DNA of 64,000 bases from Chrysaora quinquecirrha. Taxonomy: Eukaryota > Cnidaria > Scyphozoa > Semaeostomeae > Pelagiidae. Shown here in pieces: positions 50,001-60,445 of this stretch. How positions within the stretch are numbered: the first letter of the stretch is position 1; each line of letters starts with the position of its first letter. Under the pieces are notes generated by a model, which had not been told where the DNA came from, searched no databases, and saw nothing but the letters and a program-made list of their open reading frames with translations. A program made the translations under genes and the position numbers. The stretch lies in contig JACTAT010000040.1 of NCBI GenBank assembly GCA_014526335.1, positions 9,617,857-9,681,856 of the forward strand, written 5' to 3'.

Positions 50001-53000
50001 TGATTATGAATTTAGCCAGGCACAGTATACTGCTGAGAGGGGTCCGCCTGGGTTAAGATTCTGGGACATGGACTCTGAGGAGGCCTGCAAAATGAAATTT
50101 TCTTAATGCGTCCTCCAAAAAACCTCCTAAAGGTCTCATACAACTCCATTACCCCAGGGACCACACTACCTCCCGTCGACCGTGCCTATGTATGGAAATG
50201 TGTAGCGTGTTTTGCACCATACAGAATGACATAATGGCATAAAAGGTATGCAAATTTTATTTGCAGGCATAAGAATGCTCAAGTTCGCAAAATGTGTGCA
50301 AGGTTTCTCTCTCGAATCGCTGAGAAAATGGGAGCAACGAAACTTCTTAGTGGTAGTAAAGATGTCACAGAAAGAATACTTCCGGTTGCTGCTCAGTTTG
50401 CAGTGGATGGAAATCAAGAAACAAGGTATATGTTTTCTTTTTTTTATCTCCAATGGCTGTTTACCGAATTAAACGCCTTCTTTTATAACTGCTACAGCCT
50501 CTTAGTCTATCAGTCAGGCGAACGTTCCGTCCAGTAACTTATAAACTGCAGGTATTTTTCGTATTTGGGTTTTTGGAAGGGCTTTTTCTAGCAGCCTTTA
50601 TTTATGGCAGATATTAACACGGGTTTCATTGTGCATGATTAAACCCAGGTCCTATTTTAGAAAATGTCGAATGGGTCAGTAATACATCAGGAGGACGAGA
50701 AAACCGCGGAAACCTTTTGGAAATTGCGACGACTAAAATTGCCCTAAGTTTTGTCTCTAAATACAATTTTGATATAACAAACGTATGATTCTTCAACAAA
50801 GGGGCGCTTTTTTCTGGAGGAAAACAATCATTTTACTTGGTAGGACAGCTATGAGACAGCGACAAGCCGATTCCCAATCCAGTCATTCAATACAACTGTA
50901 GCTTACTGATTCGAATAGTGAATCAAATTTAATTGACTTATTTTCTTGTTTAAGGTATTATGGTCGATGTATCTTACATTTGATGATAAACCATGCTGAT
51001 CTTGACAAACTTCTTGAAAAGCATCTATCAAAAGCTAATCTCAGACCGGCAAAAGATATCGTAGAGAACATTAGAATGAAGGTAATAATACTATTATTTC
51101 TATTTTTATTTTATGTTAATATTATTTTGAATTCATCATTTTTATTTAGAATGGATCTTCTTTATGTTCAATTCGCGAATCACAAACTTTCTGTTTAAAA
51201 GTCTGGCTACATTTCAATTTTTTTATATTTTGAAATACTTTGAAACTCCGTGAAATTCAATTTTTGTACAGAAAACGAAGTGACTTGGATTTTCAGTTGA
51301 TGCTGCTTTTTATAAGATAATAGATAGATACAGTGAATCCTCGCATAAGCCCCCAACTCCGAATATGACCCCTCGAAAAAGCCTAGTAGATAACTATTTG
51401 GGGGCCTTTTAATGCAGTATCCAAGGTTTATAATGCAGCTTTCAAATAATTGAATTACTGAGAAAGCTAGTTGTGGTTTTACTATCAACTCAACCAAGCA
51501 GCCAATTATTGATTATAAATAATACAGATATGTAATCTTTTTTCTCTCCTTTATTCTGCCGAAAATACATTGAAACCACTGAACTTTTTAATAAGCCAAC
51601 TCTTACCCCTCCCATGAATAAGCCTTCTCTCAAATAAGCCCTAACCGCAAAATTTATTTTTGCAAATAATTCCCGATTTGGCCTTATTCGAGGTTTTACG
51701 GTAGTCCTGTGCTCAAATGTTCCTCTACCAAACACCTGCCAACTTGTAGTCTTTAGTAGGCTGTAACAATACTGGTTAGCCTTAAATATTTGAATGCTTT
51801 GACATTTTGATAGATAGTATGGTACCTTGAAAATGATGTAATCTGCGAATGAATCTTTTTTAATTTAAACAGGGTCCAGGAGATGCTCCGGGTGAACATG
51901 GATCTGCTGCATTGCGAAGGTCAACTCGATACACTGGAAGTGGAGTGACACGTAATTCTGAAGTGAGAAGCTCGATATTTAGTGGAAATCGAGGCAATTC
52001 TGACCTCAGTCAAGGCAATGGCCCAAAGTCTTCTGCTAGGCAAGTAATTCTTAAAGCCATTTTACCGTAGCCTGTACCCTCGGGTTCTTTGTCTTGTTCA
52101 TTCTTTACCGTGTCACATCGTCCCTATGCCTTTGCTATGCCCTGCGTGCTTTGATACGTTATCTCTGAACAGTGAACGCTAAGCCAGGCTTACGTTGACA
52201 TCGCGCGCAGTCAGAAGTAACTGCTAATCCGTGGCTTTTTGGAACTAATTTATCACCACCGATCGGACCGTACGAGCGCTCTGGCAATTTGTTGGTAGTT
52301 AGTTTACTTTTTGATGGCAACTAGTGGGCGCACAGTTTAAGAAAATTGGGTACCTTCTACTTCTGAGATTAGTTGACAACTGATTCCTGTCAGTCACAGT
52401 CGATCCAAGCACTCCTGCGACCGCGATCAACTGTATCCTATAAATTCTGGCAATTTGTTGTCATGTTGACATAGGTTAGCAGTTGCAACTAGCCGGCGTT
52501 AGTTCTATCGCATAGTAGGTCGACAATACTGGCTTAAGGTCACATGATGTAAACAAAAATATCCCTTAGAAATCTCCATTGCATACGGATTACGTAATGC
52601 AAATTCAAATTTAACTTGGCTTCTCCAGTGCCATTCAGTATCCGTATTTAAATCTTGAAAGATGTATTTTTTTCCTTCTGGATCGTGTCTTCAGCTCTAT
52701 TGTTATTTTGGTGACATAGAAATTTACTCTCGTGACTAGAGCCACCGTTCTTCGTATACCAACATCAAGATGGCGATTGTTTAGAGCTGAATTGAAAATA
52801 AATTTAGTATTACTCGTTTAGGTCAAGTACAAAACGAACAGCACGACAAGCATCACAGGGGGAAGGCTATCAGGTAAAAATACACATTTGCTTCATTTTT
52901 AGATGCGGCTCTTCATTGTCCTAATCTTATCCAGCCATTAATATGAAATGCAGCTCTTCAAATCCCTCTTGTCAATAAATATTATAATAGAAGATATTCT

Positions 53001-56000
53001 AAAGGATTCCTAGTAAGAGTCTACCAGCTTTTGAATCAGAGTCCTTTTGACTGAATGAATACTGCTTATTTCAGACTAAATCTATATTTTTCAACGTCTT
53101 TCGCAACCTTAATTTTATTTGATTTAAGTTGATTAGCTGAGTCCATGTCAACAGTCGTATTGAGTGATTGGATTGGGAATCTACTTGAATTCTTTACGCC
53201 GAATTTAAATTTCCAATAGTAGAGAATTTTACTCTTAAATATCATCTTTACACGTGTATCAGTTCAGTTGCAAGGATGAAATATTTGAACGTGTTCCTGG
53301 TCATTCTAAAACCATGTACAGTAACTACGATAGCTTGTTTCTATCTATGTTTTGTTGTCATTCACATATGCCATGTTGTCATGTATGCTTGTTTTCGTGC
53401 TTGCTTTGTCAGCTGCCGTATTCGCATTTAGTAAACGTTCATACTTGTTATTGGTAATTTTATCTTATTGTTGTATAGATGTTTGTATTTATAAAGAATT
53501 ATATGTTATACTGAGACGAAGTTTGTCTGTTTTAAATCAAATTTAAAATTTTCTTCTGTTTCGAGCCGTAAAATTTGGATATCCTATCTAATTCTATGAT
53601 AATATTGCAGAAACTAATATTTGTTCTTTTGTCTCCTTTTTAGCCTCCGAAACAAATAGATTTAGATTCACTGGCTGGTTTGACTGCTAATGACTGGAAA
53701 ACTAGGTCTGAAGCGATTGAAAATTTATACGACCTAGTCTGCACGAATCCTGAGGGTGTTGAAAAGCATATTAGTAAGGTAAAAAAAATTGTTTGTTAAA
53801 TCGTTAAATATTGCTTTATCCTCGCAAATTTCAATGCAACTACCCGATCAGGTTTCATTTTGTCCGGATGAAATTTTGCTCTTCCGGTTTAATTTTTGTT
53901 CACTGCCAATGCTGCCGATAGAGGTGCCCATAGCATCCTACGGGGCTTGTCTGGCCCGCCTGCACAGCTTTGAAAAGACAGGCCAATCTGATATTTGTTC
54001 ACAAATCTGTTATGAATTGACTGTCTGTGCCCTCGTGGTTGGGAACATTTACTGTTCTAAAAATTTTATAATTCCGACTGTGACTTGTAGCTGGCTCTTT
54101 CTTATCTAGAATAAAGTTTTTCTTAATTTTTGATAGAAATGCGCTATTAATTTTTGATATAAAATTCAATAATTCTTATAGGTATTCGATAAATTCATTC
54201 CGCGACTCACGGACTCGAACAGCAAGGTAATTTAAATTTGCAAATATTTTTTTTTGGTTTATTTTTTCACACCTCTGCCAATTTTTCACAAGATATTTAT
54301 TTGCACGCACACTTTGAAGACAGCGTATAATATTTGATGAAACATTTCGAAGTAATTTAAGTTTGGCTTATCTTAACTGGTAGCCAGACTACTCGCAATG
54401 ACAGGCTACGGTTGTACTCGTCCCTTGTTATTCGTCCAACTATCGAAGATTGTCCCCCACCACTCCGAACCCCGTCAAACTCTGAAATTCTTCACTTTAT
54501 TTCTTCTTTTTATCTAAAAATTTCTTGGTTTTCGAAGAAGTATCTTGAAACAATCTCAGAGTTCCCTCTGTTTCCTTTATGTCATCCTCTTTGGTGGTGA
54601 TGTGGCGTCATGGTGTAATCCAGCTGACTCGTGGTGTCAGAAGCTCAGTGTGGTCAGGGTTCGAGCCAAGCCACGGAAGCGTCACAGCCAGGGTCGAGGT
54701 CTCGATTAGTTAACCTACTACTGAGATCCTAGCGACTGACGCTAAAACATCATTTCACCTTCACCTTTCCCTTATTTAAAGTTGTGCAATTCTCGTGACG
54801 AGGTCTTCAGATAGTTCTCTCAATTTCTAATTTCATTTCCAAAATGTCCTACCAACCTTAATTAATGATGCTTCTTTGGTATATATGTTATGGCGGATGA
54901 CAAATTATTCGGGAAGACAAGAGTGGCTAATTGCAATTATTTCAGTTTCTAAAATATTCGTAACCTTTGATGTGAGGGTTATAAACGTCGCCATCATCGG
55001 AAGGACTGTTAAACTAAACGTCCCATGCCTGGATGTGGCATGCACCGTAGGCCTAAATTAGCTGAAAAAGATAGAAATAACAGCCTACTAGAAGCATAAA
55101 GTAAGTACCTAAGTTGTAGGTTATAAAGCTGCAGCTCTTATCCAACTTTCCTCCTACAAAAGTAGCTTTATTATTCATTCAGTGTTATCATTTGCAGGTC
55201 AATTTGCAAGCACTTCAAACGATGAACAAGATCATTCCAATTCTAAGGGATTCATTAGCTCCTCTCATTACAATGCTTATGCAGTCACTGACTTCATCTG
55301 TTGCGTCAAAAAATAATTCAATTTATAATGCTGCGATGGAAGTTCTAGTATCTTTCACAAAATACGTAGGTAAGATCTCGATTTATCTTATTGACGTTAC
55401 AACAAAGCTGTGAGGCTTCAAACCCTGTAAACAAGTCCAAATCTGGAATAAGCAAATTATGCGTAATCAAAACTAGGTTCGGAACCTGATAAAGGGAATC
55501 AACGGAGATAAGACCAAGCATTTTAGAAAATGGCTATTGAATTGCTTTGAATACAAATTGCAATTTGTTACTGTCGTGATGTTTTACTCTGTCGTGATGT
55601 TTTACTCTGCACAACAGTGTCAGTGATTTGTTCATTAGCGAAAGGCAATGATCTATTTATAAACTGTCTTTTCCTCTGACGTGCGTCTTTATGGCCGTTG
55701 AATCCCCTTAACACTGGAACGTAGAGGCCTCTGTGGCGCAGTGGTTAGCGTTCGAGCCACGGTCTTTCCACTTGCGTTGCAGAGATAACAACCTTGGGCA
55801 AGTTGTTAACACAAATGTCCCTCTCTCTACCCAGGTGTATAAATGGGTACCTGGTCAGTAGTTATAAGTGCCGTGTGTTGCTGCACCCTGCTATATGCTA
55901 ATGCATCCAGGCCAGGGGTAAAGTGTATAGTCGACTGAGTATCCCTAGGCTAGTAGTAGACTCAAAAACGGCAACTTTACTTTACTTTAGAGAGGGGATC

Positions 56001-57854
56001 AGGCCTGGCCAGATTGAACAGTTTAAAAGAAGCTAGAATGGTTTTATGAAGGATTATTAACATTTGGTCTTACAAGTACTAGTTTATGTTTGGTAGAATC
56101 ACTTTTTAGAGGCAATGCGTTTATAGAAGCCATATTGCTTGCAGACGAAGCTTTTGTTTGGTTATATGGTTTTTTAATCGTCATTTTTGCCTTGTTATCT
56201 TTCAGATAATATTCTCTTGCTGCAACCACTTATATCTGCTGTCCGTTACGGAAATACACGAGTTAAGCCGGAAATGGCCATGAGGCTTGCAGGTAAGACA
56301 AAATCTAAGTATTTCTATTGATTCATTGCTTAATATTTTTATTCCTAATTTGTGTCGACGTAAAGTTGTATTGAAAAAATTACTGTATAGACAGTGTGTC
56401 AGTGTATCCGGCTGCCATGACATAACTTTCCTTTGAGCCATTAATGTGCACTGTTTGCATTACACAATCTGCTATGCAGACACCAGATGGTTTGCAAGAC
56501 ATAATTTAAAAAGTCAGTTTACTATAATTACAGTTGACATCCGCTATCTCGACTGCCCGCTATCTCGAACATTGGCTATCTCGAACGATTTGCCATTTCC
56601 CCTCGTTTTGGTATAAGGGTTTGTATAGAAAAAGCATCCGCTATCTCGAACCCCGTTATCTCGAACATTCGCTTTCTCGAACCATTTTCGATTTCCCATG
56701 GAGGAAAACCTGCTCTTTATTTCGAACTTTGCCGAATTTTCTGCTGAACTGGATAAAGAGACAGGCTGAAAATATGTATAAGTTCGCCTTGCGGGGCGAG
56801 AATGGCAGCCGCTAAGTGATATGCTGTCCATGTATACAATAGATGAAGCTGTTCTCTTTCGAGATGTGCTGCATTGCCATTATCTCAATTTCACCAATAG
56901 TAGGGATGAAAGCAGATGAGCTTTGACTCCTATGTAAAAATATACCAGACTTGTTTGATGGAATTCGGGATCAAAAGCCCTGCATGTTAATAGGGGTTCC
57001 TTTTCTGACTTAAAAACTATAATTCTTTATATTTATATCGGGCATCCGTTATTTCGAACATTCGCTATCTCGAACAAATTCCAGTTTCCCTTGAGAGTTC
57101 GACATAGCGGATGTCAAATGTAGTTTTATAAATTGATTATTTGTTCATAAGTATAGCGAAAAGAACATCTTTTAGGATTGATCTAGAAGATATTTATCAA
57201 CAGTTTGAACACATTTTAAGCTACCGCTCAACATTAAGTGGAGACTATTGTCACATGGCGCGACAAACATCAAGTTTCGTTTCTTCTTTAAGACCTTGAG
57301 ACACGGAAACAATAGGTGTTTGTTGCAAGGGCATGAAAAATGTTTCAGTGTCCACGTAGCTTTAGGGCATTATCAGTCGACTGTTGCATTTTGAGAAACG
57401 TATTGGCCAAAGGAAAACCGTAAGAGTGTCATTGAAAGACGCTGTGTCTACAGGGAACGTTCTGCTCTTGGCTAAATTGAAAGGCATGCGGCAAAAGGAT
57501 GTGTCTAGTGCCACAAAATGTAGTTATTCTTACAGTTCGACAAATTTTTCCTTTGTGTATACTGTAGTCATTTAGCAGGGATAGTTCACAGACACTTGGT
57601 CTTATTTTCCAGATTTGGTCACTCCAATCTTCCAGAGAAAACCAAACCTAATTCAGTCTCACATTTTTCCTGTACTGTGGCATCTACTCTCAAATTCGAA
57701 AGGCGGCAGTGCTGCCAATTCTAGAAACGATATCAATACAGCCACAGCAAAGCTGTGTGAAGAACTTTATATCTGCTATGGTGAGTCACTTTACGACGAA
57801 GCAGCTAATCAAGGGAAGGAAATTTCTGAAAAACTTAGATATTACATGATGTGA
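41011..57854 (+). CDS. TOGARAM1: TOG array regulator of axonemal microtubules 1-like (TOGARAM1/crescerin), C-terminal part
   Basis: Crescerins carry tubulin-binding TOG domains and control axonemal microtubules in cilia. Exons: 41011..41138 (tentative), about 42616..42753, about 43683..44937, 45712..45763, 46755..46922, 48227..48332, 48692..48778, 49641..49789, 50267..50425, 50955..51081, 51873..52039, 52822..52873, 53644..53778, 54182..54226, 55198..55369, 56206..56292, 57613..57854. From 43683 on all phases agree. Exon 43683 encodes a Ser-rich segment and then a long Glu/Lys/Arg-rich coiled coil. Exons 46755-51081 form a TOG domain (VRNLRSQVSRTAMTCLGDI, INGGAG, QETRYYGR). Exons 53644-57854 form a second one (VNLQALQTMNKIIPILRDSL, DNILLLQPL, PVLWHLL), ending RYYMM. 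Intron 52040 uses a GC donor. The two N-terminal TOG domains of the family were not found, so the gene may be shorter here or continue upstream. Confidence 0.9.
41138..41755. mobile_element. MITE with 25-bp exact inverted ends abutting a TOGARAM1 exon
   Basis: The left end GGTAGAGGTGGGAGTAATCG (continuing TACAG) and the right end, its exact reverse complement finishing at 41755, define a 618-bp element. Internal 'actcccgc' and 'gggagtaatcgtac' motifs are repeated. No obvious target-site duplication. The left end overlaps the apparent splice donor (GTAGAG) of exon 41011..41138. Confidence 0.8.
42141..42343. repeat. Degenerate interstitial telomere-like array (CCCTAA)n
   Basis: About 200 bases rich in CCCTAA and variants (CCCTAAA, CCCTGA, CTTAACC), the complement of the animal telomere repeat TTAGGG. 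It lies in a TOGARAM1 intron. Confidence 0.85.
42940..43240. repeat. Third copy of the SLC35B2-intron repeat family
   Basis: Shares 'tcctagcgattgtg', 'cttatgagccttcaaagttc', 'cccttataaaatc' and 'aatgatacaagcgcta' with the tandem copies at 2677-3345, in the same order. Confidence 0.55.
43262..43650. mobile_element. C-rich MITE related to family A
   Basis: Built from repeated CCCCCGTTTATTAA-type blocks at both ends, with a right terminus GGCACCTTAGAGT like the family A terminus AGGCACCTAAGAGT. It includes a 13-14 C run at about 43566-43578 and a middle of 'gtagtgta' repeats at 43445-43540. Confidence 0.55.
45244..45388 (+). repeat. tRNA-derived SINE family 2 copy (TOGARAM1 intron)
   Basis: Contains 'agctggtggtgttaagagct', the B-box-like GTTTCGAGCCT, 'cacagtcagggttgagg' and the tail 'tcctagcgactggcgctaa'. 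More diverged at the head than the 27033 and 54599 copies. Confidence 0.65.
46288..46506. mobile_element. Small inverted-repeat element (TOGARAM1 intron)
   Basis: Left GATCAAACATTGTTGGTCC and right AATGTTGATCAAACAATG then TTTGATC are imperfect inverted repeats, with 'acaacaat/caacatt' words throughout. Non-coding. Confidence 0.45.
51329..51703. mobile_element. MITE with TA-type ends (Tc1/mariner- or pogo-like)
   Basis: The left end TACAGTGAATCCTCGCATAA and the right end (reverse complement TACCGTAAAACCTCGAATAA) are imperfect inverted repeats beginning with TA. Length is 375 bp and the interior repeats 'aataagcc'. TA targets are typical of the Tc1/mariner/pogo group. Confidence 0.7.
52040..52821 (+). 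other. TOGARAM1 GC-AG intron
   Basis: The donor is AG-GCAAGT, the standard GC-donor consensus, and the acceptor is TTTAG at 52817-52821. With this junction (phase 2 to 1 base) the next exon reads SSTKRTARQASQGEGYQ and ends in phase 0, as required by exon 53644. The GT four bases downstream would put the following exon out of phase. Confidence 0.75.
54599..54760 (+). repeat. tRNA-derived SINE family 2 copy (TOGARAM1 intron)
   Basis: Nearly the same as 27033-27192: 'atggtgtaatccagctgac', B box GGGTTCGAGCC, 'cacagccagggtcgaggtc', 'tcctagcgactgacgctaa'. Confidence 0.75.
55724..55985 (+). repeat. tRNA-derived SINE family 3
   Basis: Starts with an A box CTGTGGCGCAGTGGTTAGCG followed closely by GTTCGAGCC (tRNA middle lost). 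The body has 'cttgggcaagttgttaacac' and 'gtataaatgggtacctgg', and the tail is 'actttactttac'. This body resembles SINEs common in marine invertebrates; that is recalled, not searched. Confidence 0.65.
56529..57122. mobile_element. MITE with TTGACATCCGCTAT inverted ends
   Basis: Left ACAGTTGACATCCGCTATCT and right (reverse complement ACATTTGACATCCGCTATGT) define about 594 bp. Inside, TATCTCGAACATT-type words are repeated near both ends. TA borders both termini, suggesting a Tc1/mariner/pogo relative. It lies in the last TOGARAM1 intron. Confidence 0.75.
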
Positions 57855-58385
57855 TTTTATTTACGTCACTTAGACTATAAAGTGACACATGACTATATTT
57901 TATTTTAGTTTTTTAATTTAATCCTTGACTTTTAACTTGAATGTTTCATAATAATTGTTTTCAAAAGCCAACTTAAGCTTAGGATTTTAACTTGACTTTA
58001 AAGATAGGCGAGATACATCTGATGGATATCTGAAATTTAAGGTGGTAGATGCATAAATCCAAGCAGATAATTACAGCATTAAGGCCTGAAAAACTAAACA
58101 GTTTTGCTCTAGATCTGAACAGAACCGAATAGAGCCTCCAAAACTCTACGTTTTTTCAATTGAATCTTTAAGAATCACCAGATAACCTCGCAAATAACAT
58201 CGTTGGAAGTCACTTGCTTAAAAGTTCATAAGTGCGTCTTATTCGCCGGAGGTCAAAGATCTAAGTTCTGAAGATCACCTTTGAAAGCTGAGAGTTCAGA
58301 GGTCACTCTCAGTCCTAGAAGGTTTACGTTTTCCCGTAACAGGAGTCTGGAAGTCAAACTGAGATTACTGAGGTCAAATCTGAAT

Positions 58386-58846
58386 GACTTGCAGATTGAG
58401 ATTTCAGAATTGCAAGACTTGCAGATTGAGATTTCAGAATTGCAAAGACTTGCCGAGTGAGATTTCAGGGTCGTAAGACTTGCAGATTGAGATTTCAGTC
58501 TTCAGACTTGCAGGTTGAAATTTCAGAATTGCAAGACTTGCAGATTGAGATTTCAGAATTGCAAGACTTGCAGATTGAGATTTCAGAATTGCAAGACTTG
58601 CAGATTGAGATTTCAGAGTCGTAAGTCTTGCAGATTGAGATTTCAGAGTCGTAAGACTTGCAGATTGAGATTTCAGTCTTCAGACTTGCAGGTTGAAATT
58701 TCAGAATTGCAAGACTTGCAGATTGAGATTTCAGAATTGCAAGACTTGCAGATTGAGATTTCAGAATTGCAAGACTTGCAGATTGAGATTTTAGAGTCGT
58801 AAGACTTGCAGATTGAGATTTCAATGCCTCAGACTTGCAGATTCCT
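58386..58846 (+). repeat. 30-bp tandem array with a ~178-bp higher-order period
   Basis: About 15 units of GACTTGCAGATTGAGATTTC followed by AGAATTGCAA (30 bases), with AGAGTCGTAA and AGTCTTCA variants. The variant block starting CAGTCTTCAGACTTGCAGG occurs at 58496 and again at 58674, indicating amplification of about six units together. Because 30 is a multiple of three, frames stay open on both strands; I regard it as non-coding minisatellite. Confidence 0.88.
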
Positions 58847-60204
58847 GTAGTCAAAATTCGGTTGTGGTGCGAAAACTTTGCAAAAGGCCGGCCTGTTGAC
58901 CAAAAGACATATTGAACTTGACTTAAGCACTCTTTTATGTGGCTTTCGATGCTGATAATTTTCGCATTGCATGGTTTTGATTCTGTGACAGATCTAAAGA
59001 GCAAATGTTGTGCGATTGTTGAGAAGGCCTTCTTTTCGATTCTCAAGCCACCTTAATAACAGTTAACATCACTGCCATTATTCATTCGGATATCCATCAG
59101 TGAGTCTTGCCGTCTTTACTGCTTAATTTCACTCAAACGCAAGAGTCTTAGTTGCTTATGTTTGTAAATAAGAATTTCTTTCGCGGACAAATAACTGTAC
59201 TTAATTAAGTGGTTTGTTATAATGACTTAATGTATAAATAATTGCTTTAATTTATACGAAATAACACTATACAGGCTCTTGTATCTTATTTCCATCCTTT
59301 CACGTCAGGGTCAATGTGATTGAATGCTAAGCAGCGCTGATAGCAATCGTTAACTTCAACTTAGGGTTTCCTCACACTGTAAATATGTAAACGGATCATA
59401 ATATTTAACGCATAAGTAATAGTTAGTCGAATACAGTATTTTTTGTAGAAGATACGGGTCATTAGGTATTGTCAGACGTTGCTTGTTTATTCTTTTGTTG
59501 TTATTTTACGAAAACATGTTTCCTTTTCGCTTATGTCTACTGCTATTGCAAGGACATTGCAGTAAATTCGCAAAAAGATTCCTATATCTGTTGTGCCTGT
59601 CTTGTTTTTGGAGTATAAATGCTGGTTAAATACCATTTAAGCAGGGTTAATGTCGAAAGAAGCTGAGTTCTAAAAAGTAACAATATACTGATAAGCGTTA
59701 CAGCAGTGGTGTGCCTCCTCTTGAGTCCGAGGCTTATGTTTAAAAGCATTAATCCCCCAACTCGGGATGGAATGTCAGGAAGTTGGGCGTTAGTGCATCA
59801 GCCACAAATGAGTAGCCTCCAAGGGGCCCAAGGAGCACATGCTTAACCTATTGCCTACAGCCCCTTAGCCTTATAAAGGGATAAACTACTCCTATAGTCA
59901 GTGCGTAGAACAGGAAAAGGATTTCCGGCCCATGTGCTCGAATGGACACCCCCGGCTCTCTAGCCTCTGCAAACCCATGAACTGCCTGACTAAGACAGTG
60001 GTTTTAAGGTCGGTGACTAACGCACCTGTCCCCCGCTGAAGGAAGCGGCGAGAAAGAGGAGTAATAGGAGAAATTAGCAAAGAGAAAGAGAGAGAGAGCA
60101 GAGGGAGGGTGGGAAGGGCGTTTAAATAATAGTTCGAATTGATGAAATCAAATCTGTAACGCTGAGCATGCAACATGCGAAGATTTCCTGATTGAAAGAA
60201 TTCA
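58847..60204. other. Region between minisatellite and BEL element, no gene
   Basis: AT-rich up to about 59690, then more GC-balanced (59700-60130), which may be BEL LTR or leader sequence. An AG-rich run is at 60050-60110. LTR ends could not be placed because the other LTR is outside the window. Confidence 0.4.
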
Positions 60205-60378
60205 CACATGCTTCATTCGAGAGGTTACGCCCACATCGGGGCCTTGCATGCCAGGACCGCAATGCATAGCCATAAGACCCAGTCCTCTTCTCACATGCAT
60301 CGTTCGGATGTTTACGCCCATATTTAGGTATTGCTTGTTATAACTGCAATACCTAGCAATTAGACCCAGCCCTCTTGG
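60205..60378 (+). repeat. Diverged ~88-bp tandem duplication upstream of BEL gag
   Basis: Two copies, about 60205-60290 and 60294-60378, share 'cacatgc', 'cg..cg.....ttacgccca' and 'gacccag.cctctt'. It is probably part of the BEL/Pao leader or LTR. Confidence 0.5.
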
Positions 60379-60445
60379 GTGTATTAACTACAGATCAAAT
60401 CTGTGCTTTATCTGTCATTAAAAAAAATGAACTCGACTCTGAAAT

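Noticed and set aside
58495..59046. 183-codon minus-strand frame over the 30-bp array
   Set aside because: A unit length divisible by three keeps several frames open on both strands; no family resemblance or gene signals.
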